In this document: one piece after another, positions 1 through 9,473 of the stretch
How positions within the stretch are numbered: the first letter of the stretch is position 1
Layout of the letters: the number at the start of each line of letters is the position of its first letter
Source of the DNA: Bacteroidota bacterium
GTDB taxonomy: Bacteria; Bacteroidota; Bacteroidia; Flavobacteriales; Flavobacteriaceae
Direction of reading: 5' to 3'
Length of the DNA stretch: 17,986 nucleotides
NCBI GenBank assembly: GCA_024280815.1
Contig: JAJRPL010000301.1
Span: 1-17,986 of the forward strand
Notes under the pieces: model-generated
Seen by the model: only the letters and a program-made list of their open reading frames with translations
What the model was told of the DNA's origin: nothing
Databases searched by the model: none
Position numbers and translations under genes: made by a program

Positions 1-1
1 T

Positions 2-3000
2 ACTTCTCAACTATATGCAGCTTCAGATGGGTCAATAACACTACAACAAGACATTAATGGTACAGTAACAGATGCTAATAATTCTCCTTTACCTGGTGTA
101 AGTGTGTTAGTAGTAGGTACAACTAATGGTACTGAAACAGACTTTGATGGTAATTATAGTGTTAAAGCCAATAAAGGAGATGTACTTCAATTCTCATTTG
201 TAGGTATGAAGACTCAAACAGTAACTGTTGGAGATGACAATACCATTAATATAACTTTGGCAGAAGATGCAAGTGCATTAGATGAAGTTGTTGTTATTGG
301 TTATGGTACAAGAAAAAAGAGAGATATTACTTCTGCTGTTTCTCAAATAACTTCGAAGCAAATTGAAGCAAGTGTTCAGGCTTCTCCTTAATTTGCATTA
401 CAAGGTACCACTTCTGGTATTTTGGTACAATCAGCATCTGGTGACCCAAATGCGAGACCTACAATTCGTATTAGAGGTGTAGGTACTTTAGGGTTTAATG
501 ACCCTTTGTATGTTATTGATGGTGTGCCAATTTCAGAATTTGGAGCTGGTGCAACTGCTTTTGCCTCTAGTGCTGGTGCAAGTGATATAAGAGGTTCTCA
601 AAATATTTTAAATTTAATTAACCCAAATGATATTGCTTCTATATCTGTATTAAAAGATGCTGCTGCAACAGCAGTCTATGGAATGCGAGCTTCAAATGGT
701 GTAATATTAATAGAAACAAAAAGAGGTAAAGGTGGAAAAACTACTTTTAACTTTAGTGCAAGACGTGGAGTTAGAAATGTTCGTGATACTTATAATGTTT
801 TAAATACAACACAATATACAAATCTATTAACTGAAGAACGTACAAATGCTGGTCAAGCAATTCCTGGATTTATTGACCCTAATGATCCTGCATATTTAGG
901 AAATGGCCAAACGTACAATTGGCAAGATGCAATTCAAAATAAGAATGCATTGACAGAAGATTATAGTTTTAGTGTACAAAGTGGAAGCGAAAAAGCAAAT
1001 TTCTTTTTCTCTGGAGGGATTTCTAATCAAGAAAGTACCATTATTCATAATAAATTAAAACGTTATAATGCTACATTAACTTCAGATTTCAAAGTCACTA
1101 AATGGTTAAAATTGGGTGAAACTTTAAGAATCACACATTCAGAAAATGATGATGCTAAAGGTGTCGTAGGAAATATGAACTTACCATCTGAGGCATTTAA
1201 AGCCCCGTGGCAGCCTATTTATGACGCTAATGATCCAACAGGTTTTGCACGTGTACGTGATGGTGGAGGAGATTTATGGGGTCCTTCTAGTACTGGAGCA
1301 ACAGGTATAAATAGTTTAGCAGTTAGTAGTATTGGGCAAGACCAATATAGTATACTTAGAAATTTAGGTTCTGTATATGCAGAAATTTCTCCATTAGAAG
1401 GCCTAATTTTTAAAGGAACTTTAGGGGTTGATTGGAATAATAATGTTAGAGAACGTGTTAGATCTAAACGCTATTTTAATTTTCATGTTAACTCATTACC
1501 TGTTACAAATCTTTTACATCGAAACTTAACCAATTTTAGTGTGTTAACTGAGTTCTTAACTAGTTACACAAAAGAGATTAATGACCATAATTTCCAATTA
1601 TTGATGAATATTTCAAAACAAAAAGTTGGAACAAATTGGAATCAATCAGGGGCTGATAACCCTATTTTCGAAGATTTAGAAAGAACAGGCTTTAACTCTA
1701 CTGAAAATCAGGGTATTGAAAGTTTTAAAGAACGTAAAATATTGACTGGAACATTATTTAAATTTTCATACAACTTTAATTCTAAATACTATATAGATGC
1801 TTCTTATCGTAGAGATGGCTCTTCTGTATTTGCACCAGGAAATCGTTTTGGTGATTTCTTCGGAGCTTCTGCTGCATGGCGTGTTTCTGATGAGGCATTT
1901 ATGGAAAATGCATCATGGTTAGATGATTTAAAGTTCAGAGTAAGTTGGGGTCAAACGGGTAATCAAGAAACATTGCCATATTCTTATTTAGCATCAATAT
2001 CGCTTGCCCCTGGTTATAGTTTATTAGGTAATGAAGGAGCAGGCTTTAACATAGGAGGTGCTTTTCAGCCAGGTATTCCAACTCCTGATTTAAGCTGGGA
2101 AACTAGTACAACCACAAATATTGGGTTTGATGGAGCTGCATTAGGCAATCGTTTAGGCTTTTCTTTTGATTATTACAATCGTTTAACTACTGATATTCTT
2201 CAAGCTTTTCCATTACCAATGACCTTTGGGGTAAATAGAAACCCTCAAGTTAATTTAGCAGAAGTATCAAATAAAGGAATTGAATTAAGTCTAAATTGGA
2301 ATGATAAAATTGGTGATGATTTTGGATATAACTTTGGTATGAACTTAACTACAGTGACTAACAAAGTTGAAAAATTGACTGAAAATCTTGCAGAAGGAAC
2401 TGTGCTAGGTGGTACATATGGTACGCAAGTAGGTAGTTCTCTAGGGTTTATTTATGGTTATCAAATGGAAGGCATTTTTCAAACGCCAGCTGAAGTTGAT
2501 GCATGGAAAGCAACTCATACAGACCAAGATGGTGCACATGATGATATTTCTCCTGGTGATGTACGTTTTGCTGATTTATATGGAAACCCTGCTACAGGTG
2601 AGTTTAAAAGCGATTCACCTGATGGATTAATAAATGTTAATGATAGAACAAAATTAGGTAAAACAATACCTGGCTATTATTACGGTTTCAATATGGGTGC
2701 AAATTATAAAGGTTTTGATGTATCTTTACAATGGCAAGGTGTTGGTGATGTACAAAAAGTCAATTGGGTTAAAATGAGTGGAGAAGGCATGGCTGGTGAT
2801 GGAAATCAACTATCCACAGTTCTTGACAGATGGACACCATCTAATCCTTCAAATACAGTTCCAAGAGCTTTATATGGTGATACTGTTAAGAATAATAGAT
2901 TTTCAAGTCGATATGTAGAAGATGCTGATTATTTAAGATTGCAAAATCTTCAAATTGGTTATACTTTTGATGAGAAGTTTATCTCAAAACTTAATTTAAG

Positions 3001-3145
3001 TAATTTAAGATTTTACGTAAGTGGAAATAATGTTGCTTTATTCACTAGCTATTCAGGTCTAGATCCTGATGCAAATATTTTAAGTAATACAGATCTGAAT
3101 CCACCTGCAACTTCATGGTTGTTAGGTATGAATTTAACATTTTAA
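2..3145 (+). pseudogene. SusC-like TonB-dependent transporter, 5'-truncated by the window and interrupted by an in-frame TAA
   Basis: Outer-membrane importer of oligosaccharides that works with the SusD-like protein encoded 12 bp downstream. Frame 2 is open from the first bases. It shows the end of a leader, then a carboxypeptidase-regulatory-like domain (INGTVTDANNSPLPGVSV to about base 275), a TonB-box-like DEVVVIGYG at 281-307, a plug domain (GVGTLGFNDPLYVIDGVP, then the NDIASISVLKDAAATAVYG motif), and a long beta-barrel ending in the typical LGMNLTF. About 1047 codons are present, so only some 20 N-terminal residues lie outside the window. Codon 389-391 is TAA, between QASP and FALQGTTSG, where relatives carry a sense codon just before the ALQG motif. 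The same frame continues on both sides, so this is a point nonsense change (GAA or CAA to TAA would explain it), not a frameshift. The downstream part has no signal peptide, so reinitiation at the TTG at 422 would not give a transporter. A sequencing error is the main alternative. Confidence 0.9.
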
Positions 3146-3157
3146 GAAATATAAATT

Positions 3158-4696
3158 ATGAAAAAATACAATCTATTTAAGCAGGTACTTACTATACTAT
3201 TTACCGTGCTTATTGTACAAGGATGTACCGATAAAGATTTAGATGCACCTTTCGCAAAGCAAACTGCTGTTAGCTTTTTCTCTGAAGGAGGCACTGATAA
3301 CTATAACAAAGCTGTAATTGGTGGCTATGCAAAATTAACTCAGTTTTATAAAAATTATACTGGGGTTAATGGCACACCAAGAACATATTTAAATGCAATA
3401 GCATTAATGAGAGATGATATGTTAACCTCAAACCAACCTGATCCTTATGAAGTATTTGGGTCACTAACAGCTACTGATGCTTCAACTTCTGATTATTATA
3501 AATTGGCTTACCAATTGGTAAACAGAATGAACCTTACGTTGGAGTATATGGCTGAATATGGAGATCAAGTTTTTGTTGATGATATGGAACTTAAAAACAC
3601 CTATGAAGGAGAAGCTAGATTTATGAGAGCTTATATGTATTTTCATTTGGCAATAAACTATGATACTCCTCCATTAATAGTTAATACTATAAAAGATTTG
3701 GCATTTGTTCCATCTAATAGTGCTTCAGGTGAAGTGTTAGACTATGCTATTAGTGAATTAACAGCTGCTGCTGCTTTATTACCTGATAGTTGGGCAGCTC
3801 CAAATACAGGAAGAATAACTAAAGGTTCTGCTTTAGGTATCTTGGGTAAAGCTTTATTGCATAAAGCAACTATAAATGGTTATAATGGCGGACATTTAGG
3901 CCTAGCAATCGCTGCTTTTGATCAAATTGATGGCCTAGGCTATTCTTTATTATCAAATTTCGGTGATAATTTTGATGGAGAAAAAGAAAATGGAGCTGAG
4001 TCTTTATTTGAATTACAATTTGGGAATGCTGATTCTGGAAACAACAATATCTGGGTACCTATAGATGATTTTAATGTTATTGGTGATTTAGGGGGTTTTT
4101 GGGGGTTTTTTAGTAAACACTGGTCTGTTGGAGGAGCTAGGTACATGTTGCCTTCTGCTAAACTGCAAGCTTCATTTGAAGCTGATGATCCTAGAATGGC
4201 TATGACAGTTGCTGGTGGTATTATATCTAAATATACTGCTAAAGATGTGGTTGATGGACTTGGAAAAACAAGTTTTAACAATGCAAGAGTACTTAGATTG
4301 GCAGATGTAATGCTAATGAAAGCTGAAGCCATATTAATGTCTGGCGGAGATAAAAGTGTGGCTATAGGTTTACTAAACAAAATTAGAGAAAGAGCAAGAA
4401 ACTCTGCTAGTCCTTCTAGTGCAGTTCCTGCTGATAGAAATATGGCTGAAACTGATGAGAATGTAATTTTACAGTGGATTATGGAAGAAAGAGTAGCTGA
4501 ACTGTCTGGTGAAGAATCTTGGAGATGGTACGATTTAATACGCTGGCATAAAGCTGGTAAAATAGATATGACTTCTTGGGATTTTAGTTCTGATCAAACA
4601 ACTGCTTTTGATGTAAGTAAACATTTACTATTGCCTTTCCCTGCTTCAGAAGTAAGTATTAGTAGTGGTTCTTTAATACAAAATGCTGGATATTAA
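3158..4696 (+). CDS. SusD/RagB-family starch-binding-like outer-membrane lipoprotein
   Basis: Surface glycan-binding lipoprotein that caps the SusC channel and delivers oligosaccharides to it. The 512-residue length is normal for the family. The N-terminus is a lipoprotein signal (MKKYNLFKQV, a hydrophobic stretch, then lipobox VQGC with Cys23). Next come the helical TPR-like SusD core, with the Y-x-K-L helix (AVIGGYAKLTQFYKN) and the EARFMRAYMYFHL motif near residues 150-165. The C-terminal family signature is MEERVAELSGEESWRWYDLIRW, followed by the closing LLPFPASEV...IQNAGY. The start ATG lies 12 bp after the SusC stop, so the two genes are co-transcribed, and an intrinsic terminator follows the stop. 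The SusD frame is intact although the SusC frame is broken, so the damage upstream may be recent. The bound glycan cannot be read from the sequence. Confidence 0.96.
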   Translation: MKKYNLFKQVLTILFTVLIVQGCTDKDLDAPFAKQTAVSFFSEGGTDNYNKAVIGGYAKLTQFYKNYTGVNGTPRTYLNAIALMRDDMLTSNQPDPYEVFGSLTATDASTSDYYKLAYQLVNRMNLTLEYMAEYGDQVFVDDMELKNTYEGEARFMRAYMYFHLAINYDTPPLIVNTIKDLAFVPSNSASGEVLDYAISELTAAAALLPDSWAAPNTGRITKGSALGILGKALLHKATINGYNGGHLGLAIAAFDQIDGLGYSLLSNFGDNFDGEKENGAESLFELQFGNADSGNNNIWVPIDDFNVIGDLGGFWGFFSKHWSVGGARYMLPSAKLQASFEADDPRMAMTVAGGIISKYTAKDVVDGLGKTSFNNARVLRLADVMLMKAEAILMSGGDKSVAIGLLNKIRERARNSASPSSAVPADRNMAETDENVILQWIMEERVAELSGEESWRWYDLIRWHKAGKIDMTSWDFSSDQTTAFDVSKHLLLPFPASEVSISSGSLIQNAGY

Positions 4697-4723
4697 TTTG
4701 AATTAGTATTTTATAATTAGTTA

Positions 4724-4758
4724 AAAGGCTGAGGTTTTAAAACCTCAGCTTTTTTTTT
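4724..4758 (+). terminator. Intrinsic terminator of the susCD-like operon
   Basis: The arms GCTGAGGTTTT (4728-4738) and AAAACCTCAGC (4739-4749) form a perfect palindrome, followed by nine T residues (4750-4758). It starts about 30 bp after the SusD stop, which is a standard Rho-independent terminator position. The A run before the left arm makes it weakly symmetric, but the T tract clearly favours + strand termination. Confidence 0.92.
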
Positions 4759-4759
4759 G

Positions 4760-4979
4760 ACTAATAAATTCATTCTATATAACATTAAATGAATGCTTAA
4801 ACGAGTATTGAAAATTTATTTGATAGTCCTCTTTCGTTACAATTTTTTTGATGTCACTGTCTATTTTTAAACTGCTAGACAGGTATCATAGGCTTTCTTC
4901 CTTGGCAGACAAGTTGAAATCTGTGAGGTTTGATGAGAATAAGAGAACAAAGCATTCCAACATTAAAAAGAATCTATAC
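4760..4979. other. Gene-poor spacer with a possible degraded coding remnant
   Basis: This stretch lies between the SusCD terminator and the left end of the insertion sequence. No recognised gene is seen. The only sizeable open frame on the + strand runs 4851-4982 (43 codons from ATG). Its product is basic (KLLDRYHRLSSLADKLKSV, then RFDENKRTKHSNIKKNLY) and its TAA stop is the first three bases of the insertion sequence. Removing the element and one TAC copy gives TAC-TAG, so the frame would also have stopped without it. I do not recognise the peptide. It may be a remnant of a lost gene or chance. A loose near-repeat (GCTAGACAGG at about 4873 and GGCAGACAAG at about 4904) is also visible. Confidence 0.35.
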
Positions 4980-4998
4980 TAACGTGAGTTCGATATAA
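4980..4998. repeat. Left terminal inverted repeat of the IS982-type element
   Basis: TAACGTGAGTTCGATATAA, the exact reverse complement of 5990-6008. Pairing ends at the next inner base (A at 4999 against G at 5989) and at the first outer base, which fixes the element boundary. Confidence 0.93.
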
Positions 4999-5082
4999 AA
5001 AAGGTGATTTTTATTTTTAAAAAAGCGAAAAAATTAGTATATTTAAGTATTGATAATCAAATATTTAACTAATATTTTCGCT

Positions 5083-5985
5083 ATGATTTCTGATACTAAA
5101 ATTACACAAATATTCTGTTCTTTTGATGATTTTTGTAAAGAATTTGTTCCTTTTTGGGAGAAAAGTCTTTTATCGAATGGTAAAAAGAGAATTAGAAGAA
5201 GTAAAATGTCTTTATCTGAAGTAATGACCATTGAAGTTCTTTTTCATATTTCTGGCTTTAGAAATTTTAAAATTTTTTATACAGGATATGTTTGTAAATA
5301 CCTTAAAAAAGAATTTCCAGATTTAGTGAGTTACACTAGAATGGTTGAATTAAAACAACAAAGTTTTATGCCTTTAGCCATCTATCTTAAAACACTTGGT
5401 TTATCAGATTGCAATGGTATTAGTTTTATAGATTCTACACCACTCAGAGTTTGTCATAATAGAAGAATACATCAACATAAAACGTTTAAGACTTTAGCAG
5501 AAAGAGGACATTGCTCTTTAGGATGGTTTTATGGATTTAAACTTCATATTGTAACCAATGATTGTGGTGGAATCATAGACTTTATGATAACTAAAGGGAA
5601 TGTAGATGATAGAAAACCTTTGAAAACAAAAAGCTTTTTAAAACGCCTTTTCGGTAAATTATTTGGAGATAAAGGATACTTGTCCAAAGAACTTTTCACA
5701 AATTTATTCTCCAATGGAATACACCTTATAACCAAACTAAAAAGAAATATGAAAAGTACAACGGTAACTCCTTTAATTGATGCCTATCATTTAAGAAAAA
5801 GAGCAATCATTGAAACTATTTTTGACCAACTTAAAAATATTTTTCAAGTTGAACATTCAAGGCATAGAAGTCCAGTAAATTATTTTACTAATATTTTTTC
5901 TGCTTTAATTGCTTATAATTTTGCAGAGAAAAAACCTTCGTTAAAAAGAGACCTTGTAGATACTAAACAATTATTACTTTTTTGA
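5083..5985 (+). CDS. IS982-family DDE transposase
   Basis: Catalyses cut-and-paste type movement of the surrounding element. The protein is 300 residues from the ATG at 5083, the usual family size. The N-terminus KITQIFCSFDDFCKEF is typical of IS982 transposases. The RNase-H-like catalytic core shows D117 in FIDSTPLRVC, D196 in FGDKGYLS and E244 in IIETIFDQLK, so the DDE triad is complete. The middle segment RGHCSLGWFYGFKLH and KGNVDDR are also family signatures. The frame is open further upstream to a TTG at 5050, but the ATG at 5083 gives a product that begins just before the conserved N-terminus and is preferred. No frameshift or internal stop is seen, so the enzyme could be functional. 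Confidence 0.95.
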   Translation: MISDTKITQIFCSFDDFCKEFVPFWEKSLLSNGKKRIRRSKMSLSEVMTIEVLFHISGFRNFKIFYTGYVCKYLKKEFPDLVSYTRMVELKQQSFMPLAIYLKTLGLSDCNGISFIDSTPLRVCHNRRIHQHKTFKTLAERGHCSLGWFYGFKLHIVTNDCGGIIDFMITKGNVDDRKPLKTKSFLKRLFGKLFGDKGYLSKELFTNLFSNGIHLITKLKRNMKSTTVTPLIDAYHLRKRAIIETIFDQLKNIFQVEHSRHRSPVNYFTNIFSALIAYNFAEKKPSLKRDLVDTKQLLLF

Positions 5986-5989
5986 AAAG

Positions 5990-6008
5990 TTATATCGAAC
6001 TCACGTTA
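5990..6008. repeat. Right terminal inverted repeat of the IS982-type element
   Basis: TTATATCGAACTCACGTTA, the exact reverse complement of the left repeat at 4980-4998. It lies four bases after the transposase stop codon and is followed directly by the TAC copy of the target duplication. Confidence 0.93.
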
Positions 6009-6026
6009 TACTAGAACTCAGACAAA

Positions 6027-9000
6027 TTAATTTGTATTGAATTTATACAATTGTAGTTTATCATTATTATTTGCAACTAGTATGCTAAAACCTTTAGTGG
6101 TTTTTAATACGACTATATCTTTTACATCTTTAGAAGCGAAGAATTTGCTTTGTTGTGTTGGTGTTTCTGTAAAGCCTCCATTTTCTTTACCTAAAAGTAA
6201 GAGTCCCATACTCGCATCATTACGTGGTGTTTCTATTTCAGACGCAAATAGATTTCCTGCAACTAAAACATCTTGAATTTTGTCATTATTAAAATCTTTA
6301 ATAATCATAGTATTTATAGAAGATAACTGTGCTAAGTTAGGAAGTTGTGTTAATTGAAACTTACCATTTCCTAAATTTTCAATATAACTAGAAGCAAAGG
6401 TTTGTGCAGAATAATGCAATGAATTCTCTAATGCGGTACTGGTATAAATATCTTCTAAGGTTGCACTAGCAAAAGAATTATAATCTATATATTTTCTTTT
6501 AATATTTGGAATTTGTTGCGAAGAGCATTGTCTTCCACGTACAGGGTATTGTATTGAGTCATTATAATAACCGAGTATGATATCTTGTGATCCATTCTTA
6601 TCATAATCACTTACAAAAACATCAAATGTTTTATTTAATGTTGCTTTGTATTTATAGTTCAACCCTAAATTTCCTACAATAAAATCATCATCACCATCAT
6701 TATCCATATCTTTAGTCTCAATACTTGACCACCAGCCTGTAGTATTTTTAAAGCTCTCATTCTCTATTTTAGTAAAAGTACCATTATTATTTTCAATGAT
6801 TGTTATTGGCATCCATTCGCCTACTATAACTAAATCAATATCCCCATCCTTATCATAATCACTCCAAACAGCATCGGTTACTAAACCTAACTCTTTTAAT
6901 GTTGGTGCGATTTCTGAGGTTACGTCTGCGAATTTTACATTCCCATTTTTAGAGTCGTTTCTCAAAATATAACTATCAGCTGGATAAGGATATTTTCTAG
7001 GAATTAATCTACCGCCAACAAATAAATCTAAATCACCGTCATTATCATAATCAAAAGGTTTTACGCAAGAACCGCTTTGATTTACTGTTGGCAACGCTTT
7101 AGACGAGTAACTAAATTTCCCTTTACCATTATTGATGTAAATTCTGTCTTGTAATTTCTTAGAATCTGGTAAAAACTCATTCCCACCACTTACAATATAT
7201 AAATCTTGATCGCCATCACTATCAGCATCAAAAAATACAGCATTCATATCTTCACTGTTTTTATGTTGTGACCATGGCTGAGTTTTTGTAGGTATAAAGG
7301 TTCCGTCTTTATTTTGAATATATAGCATACCAGATTGATTTGCTGCCCCACCTACAAAAAAATCATCTAAACCATCGTTATTGACATCTGCAATAGCTAA
7401 ACCTGGGCCGAAATTAGAAGTTTTATGTGGCAATAATATTTCATGTTCAAAATCATTATATGCATTCTCAACATGAGTATATTTAATACCAGAAGATTTT
7501 GTTACTTCAGTAAAAAATGAGTTTTTATTAATTTCTGGTTGAGTCTTATTTAAGCTAGCGTTGGCATAGTCAACGTTAATTTCTTGATTGCCTTTTATGT
7601 TTATTAACTCTTCTGTTTTGCCATCTGGCCAAGTAATTATTACTTTATCGATATTCTTTATGGTGTCTAATCCAAAATGTAGTTTAGGTTCTGATGACGA
7701 TTGAAATCCTCGTGTTGTAGTTAATTCTTGAACCTGTATCTTATCATTACTTTCAATTTTCACCTTTACACCAATACCAAATGGATTTTTTTCTGAACCT
7801 TTGAAAGAAAATCTTAGATATCCTCTGTTGTGAAAATCGGCACCTCTATTTTCGAATACCACAGCGGTTGAGTCTATATTGGATATTACTAAATCTAAAT
7901 CTCCATCTCCATCTAAATCAGCATAACTAGCTCCATTAGAATACCCATAAAAACTTAACCCCCAGTCATCATTTACTTTTGAAAAAGTTAAATCACCATT
8001 ATTTTTAAAAGCATAGTTGTCAATTTTTTGTGAAGGGATATTTAATGAAGATTGTAGCTGACTGTCTTTGTTAAACATACTACCTTCACCTAGATTGATG
8101 AAATAATCTTTATTATTAATTTCTCTACGTGTACCATTGGCAATAAAAACATCTTTCCAACCATCATTATCTAAATCTACAAATAATGGCGACCAGCTCC
8201 AATCTGTAGTTGATATACCTGCCAAACGACTCATTTCACTAAAAACAGGAATACTGTCGGTACTATTTCCTCTATTCAATTGTATTGAATTGATCATATA
8301 TTGATGATGGAACCCTGACTGTACACCGTCCCAAAATTTTTCTGTACTCATGCTTGCCATATTGGCTTTTGAACGATAATTATCTTCTGGAGTCATATCT
8401 AATTGTAGGATATCTAATAATCCGTCATTATTAAAATCAGCGATATCAACACCCATTCCGAAATAAGAAGTATGATTGGTAGATTGTTGTATCGTATTTT
8501 TAAAAGTTCCGTCTTGATTGTTGATGTACATATAATCTGGTCCTGCAAAATCATTAGATACATACAAATCTGTCCATCCATCATTATTTATATCTGCCGC
8601 AGTAACACTTAATGATAATCCGAAGTTTAGAATTCCAGCCTCGTCTGTTACATCAGTAAAAGTGTTGTCTCCATTGTTTTTATATAGTCTATCTGAATCT
8701 TTTAGGGTTAAACTGTCCATTTTGGATTTGTAGTATGCTATTGGAGCTAAAAATTTTGTTGAAGGATAATTGGCTACATATAAATCTAAATCACCATCTT
8801 TATCATAATCGAAAAAAGTACCTTGGGTACTATGCCCTGTATCATCTAATCCATATTTTTTTGCAGACTCTGTAAACGTTGAATTTTGATTATTGATATA
8901 TAATAAATTATTTCTAGGAGCATTTTTACCTGAAACACTTACATAAATATCTAAAAAACCATCATTATTTACATCTGCCATGGTAACTCCAGTATGCCAT

Positions 9001-9329
9001 CTTTTATCTAAATTTTTAAAGGCTTTATTTGTAATATCTTCAAACTTCATATTTCCTTTACCTAAATATAGTTTGTCATCTACCATGTTTCCTGTAAAAT
9101 AAATATCAGGAATATTATCATTATTAATATCTCCAATTGCTACACCTCCACCCATATACAAATACGGATAGTTCATATAATTAAGTGTATCTGTTTCTGT
9201 AAGTTTATTATTGAATAAAATATTTGTTTGGTTTGGATTTTTCTTTACAAATAGCTTATCCTCTTTACTATTTCTTGTACAAGAAACGATTGTAAGTGCT
9301 AAAAAAACTAAAAATGGATAAATCCTCAT
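6027..9329 (-). CDS. FG-GAP/VCBS-repeat lipoprotein with central ASPIC/UnbV domain
   Basis: Predicted surface or periplasmic lipoprotein of 1100 residues, CRTAC1-like. The leader MRIYPFLVFLALTIVSC puts the lipid-bearing cysteine at residue 17. Two beta-propeller-type blocks flank an ASPIC/UnbV domain at about residues 515-590 (FGIGVKVKIES, TTTRGFQSSSEPKLHFGL, VIITWPDGKTEE). Fourteen calcium-loop motifs of the form DxNxDGxxD are visible, for example at 67, 119, 174, 246, 298, 385, 471, 648 and 701. The last ones are degenerate (DYDKNGSQD, DFNNDKIQD). Such proteins often accompany SusCD systems in Bacteroidota, but their job is not settled: glycan binding, adhesion or a scaffold are possible. 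The stop codon lies 18 bp from the insertion sequence, so any original terminator beyond it has been displaced. The gene follows the oxygenase fusion by 144 bp on the same strand and may be co-transcribed with it. Confidence 0.92.
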   Translation of the reverse strand: MRIYPFLVFLALTIVSCTRNSKEDKLFVKKNPNQTNILFNNKLTETDTLNYMNYPYLYMGGGVAIGDINNDNIPDIYFTGNMVDDKLYLGKGNMKFEDITNKAFKNLDKRWHTGVTMADVNNDGFLDIYVSVSGKNAPRNNLLYINNQNSTFTESAKKYGLDDTGHSTQGTFFDYDKDGDLDLYVANYPSTKFLAPIAYYKSKMDSLTLKDSDRLYKNNGDNTFTDVTDEAGILNFGLSLSVTAADINNDGWTDLYVSNDFAGPDYMYINNQDGTFKNTIQQSTNHTSYFGMGVDIADFNNDGLLDILQLDMTPEDNYRSKANMASMSTEKFWDGVQSGFHHQYMINSIQLNRGNSTDSIPVFSEMSRLAGISTTDWSWSPLFVDLDNDGWKDVFIANGTRREINNKDYFINLGEGSMFNKDSQLQSSLNIPSQKIDNYAFKNNGDLTFSKVNDDWGLSFYGYSNGASYADLDGDGDLDLVISNIDSTAVVFENRGADFHNRGYLRFSFKGSEKNPFGIGVKVKIESNDKIQVQELTTTRGFQSSSEPKLHFGLDTIKNIDKVIITWPDGKTEELINIKGNQEINVDYANASLNKTQPEINKNSFFTEVTKSSGIKYTHVENAYNDFEHEILLPHKTSNFGPGLAIADVNNDGLDDFFVGGAANQSGMLYIQNKDGTFIPTKTQPWSQHKNSEDMNAVFFDADSDGDQDLYIVSGGNEFLPDSKKLQDRIYINNGKGKFSYSSKALPTVNQSGSCVKPFDYDNDGDLDLFVGGRLIPRKYPYPADSYILRNDSKNGNVKFADVTSEIAPTLKELGLVTDAVWSDYDKDGDIDLVIVGEWMPITIIENNNGTFTKIENESFKNTTGWWSSIETKDMDNDGDDDFIVGNLGLNYKYKATLNKTFDVFVSDYDKNGSQDIILGYYNDSIQYPVRGRQCSSQQIPNIKRKYIDYNSFASATLEDIYTSTALENSLHYSAQTFASSYIENLGNGKFQLTQLPNLAQLSSINTMIIKDFNNDKIQDVLVAGNLFASEIETPRNDASMGLLLLGKENGGFTETPTQQSKFFASKDVKDIVVLKTTKGFSILVANNNDKLQLYKFNTN

Positions 9330-9473
9330 GTGTCTAAATTTCGATTTATAAAGGTAACTAATTGTTAGGTTTTAAGCATCATTTTTTCTGATTTATAGAT
9401 TGCTTTTAAGCATAATAAACTATCCATTTTCAAGAATATATAAATTACTAATAGAATACAGCACTTTTTCACC

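Larger units (their letters stand above)
4980..6008 (+). mobile_element. IS982-family insertion sequence, complete
   Basis: A 1029-bp element bounded by perfect 19-bp inverted repeats and flanked by a 3-bp direct repeat TAC (4977-4979 and 6009-6011), which fits a target-site duplication. It contains one intact transposase gene in the same direction. Size, repeat length, short duplication and transposase type all fit the IS982 family. It sits 221 bp beyond the susCD terminator and 18 bp past the stop codon of the convergent FG-GAP/ASPIC gene, so it breaks no recognised gene. Identical ends and an intact frame suggest recent, possibly still active, transposition. Confidence 0.93.

Noticed and set aside
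104..391. Short separate gene starting at GTG 104
   Set aside because: It is the N-terminal part of the SusC frame, which is open from base 2; the GTG is internal to the carboxypeptidase-like domain.
422..3145. Independent gene starting at TTG 422
   Set aside because: It is the same SusC frame after the nonsense codon and has no signal peptide, so it is not a natural start.
3940..4380. 146-codon open frame on the - strand
   Set aside because: It lies wholly antisense to the well-supported SusD gene and shows no protein-family features.
5043..5735. Two small - strand frames inside the transposase
   Set aside because: They are antisense to the IS982 transposase and their sequence mirrors its low-complexity codons.
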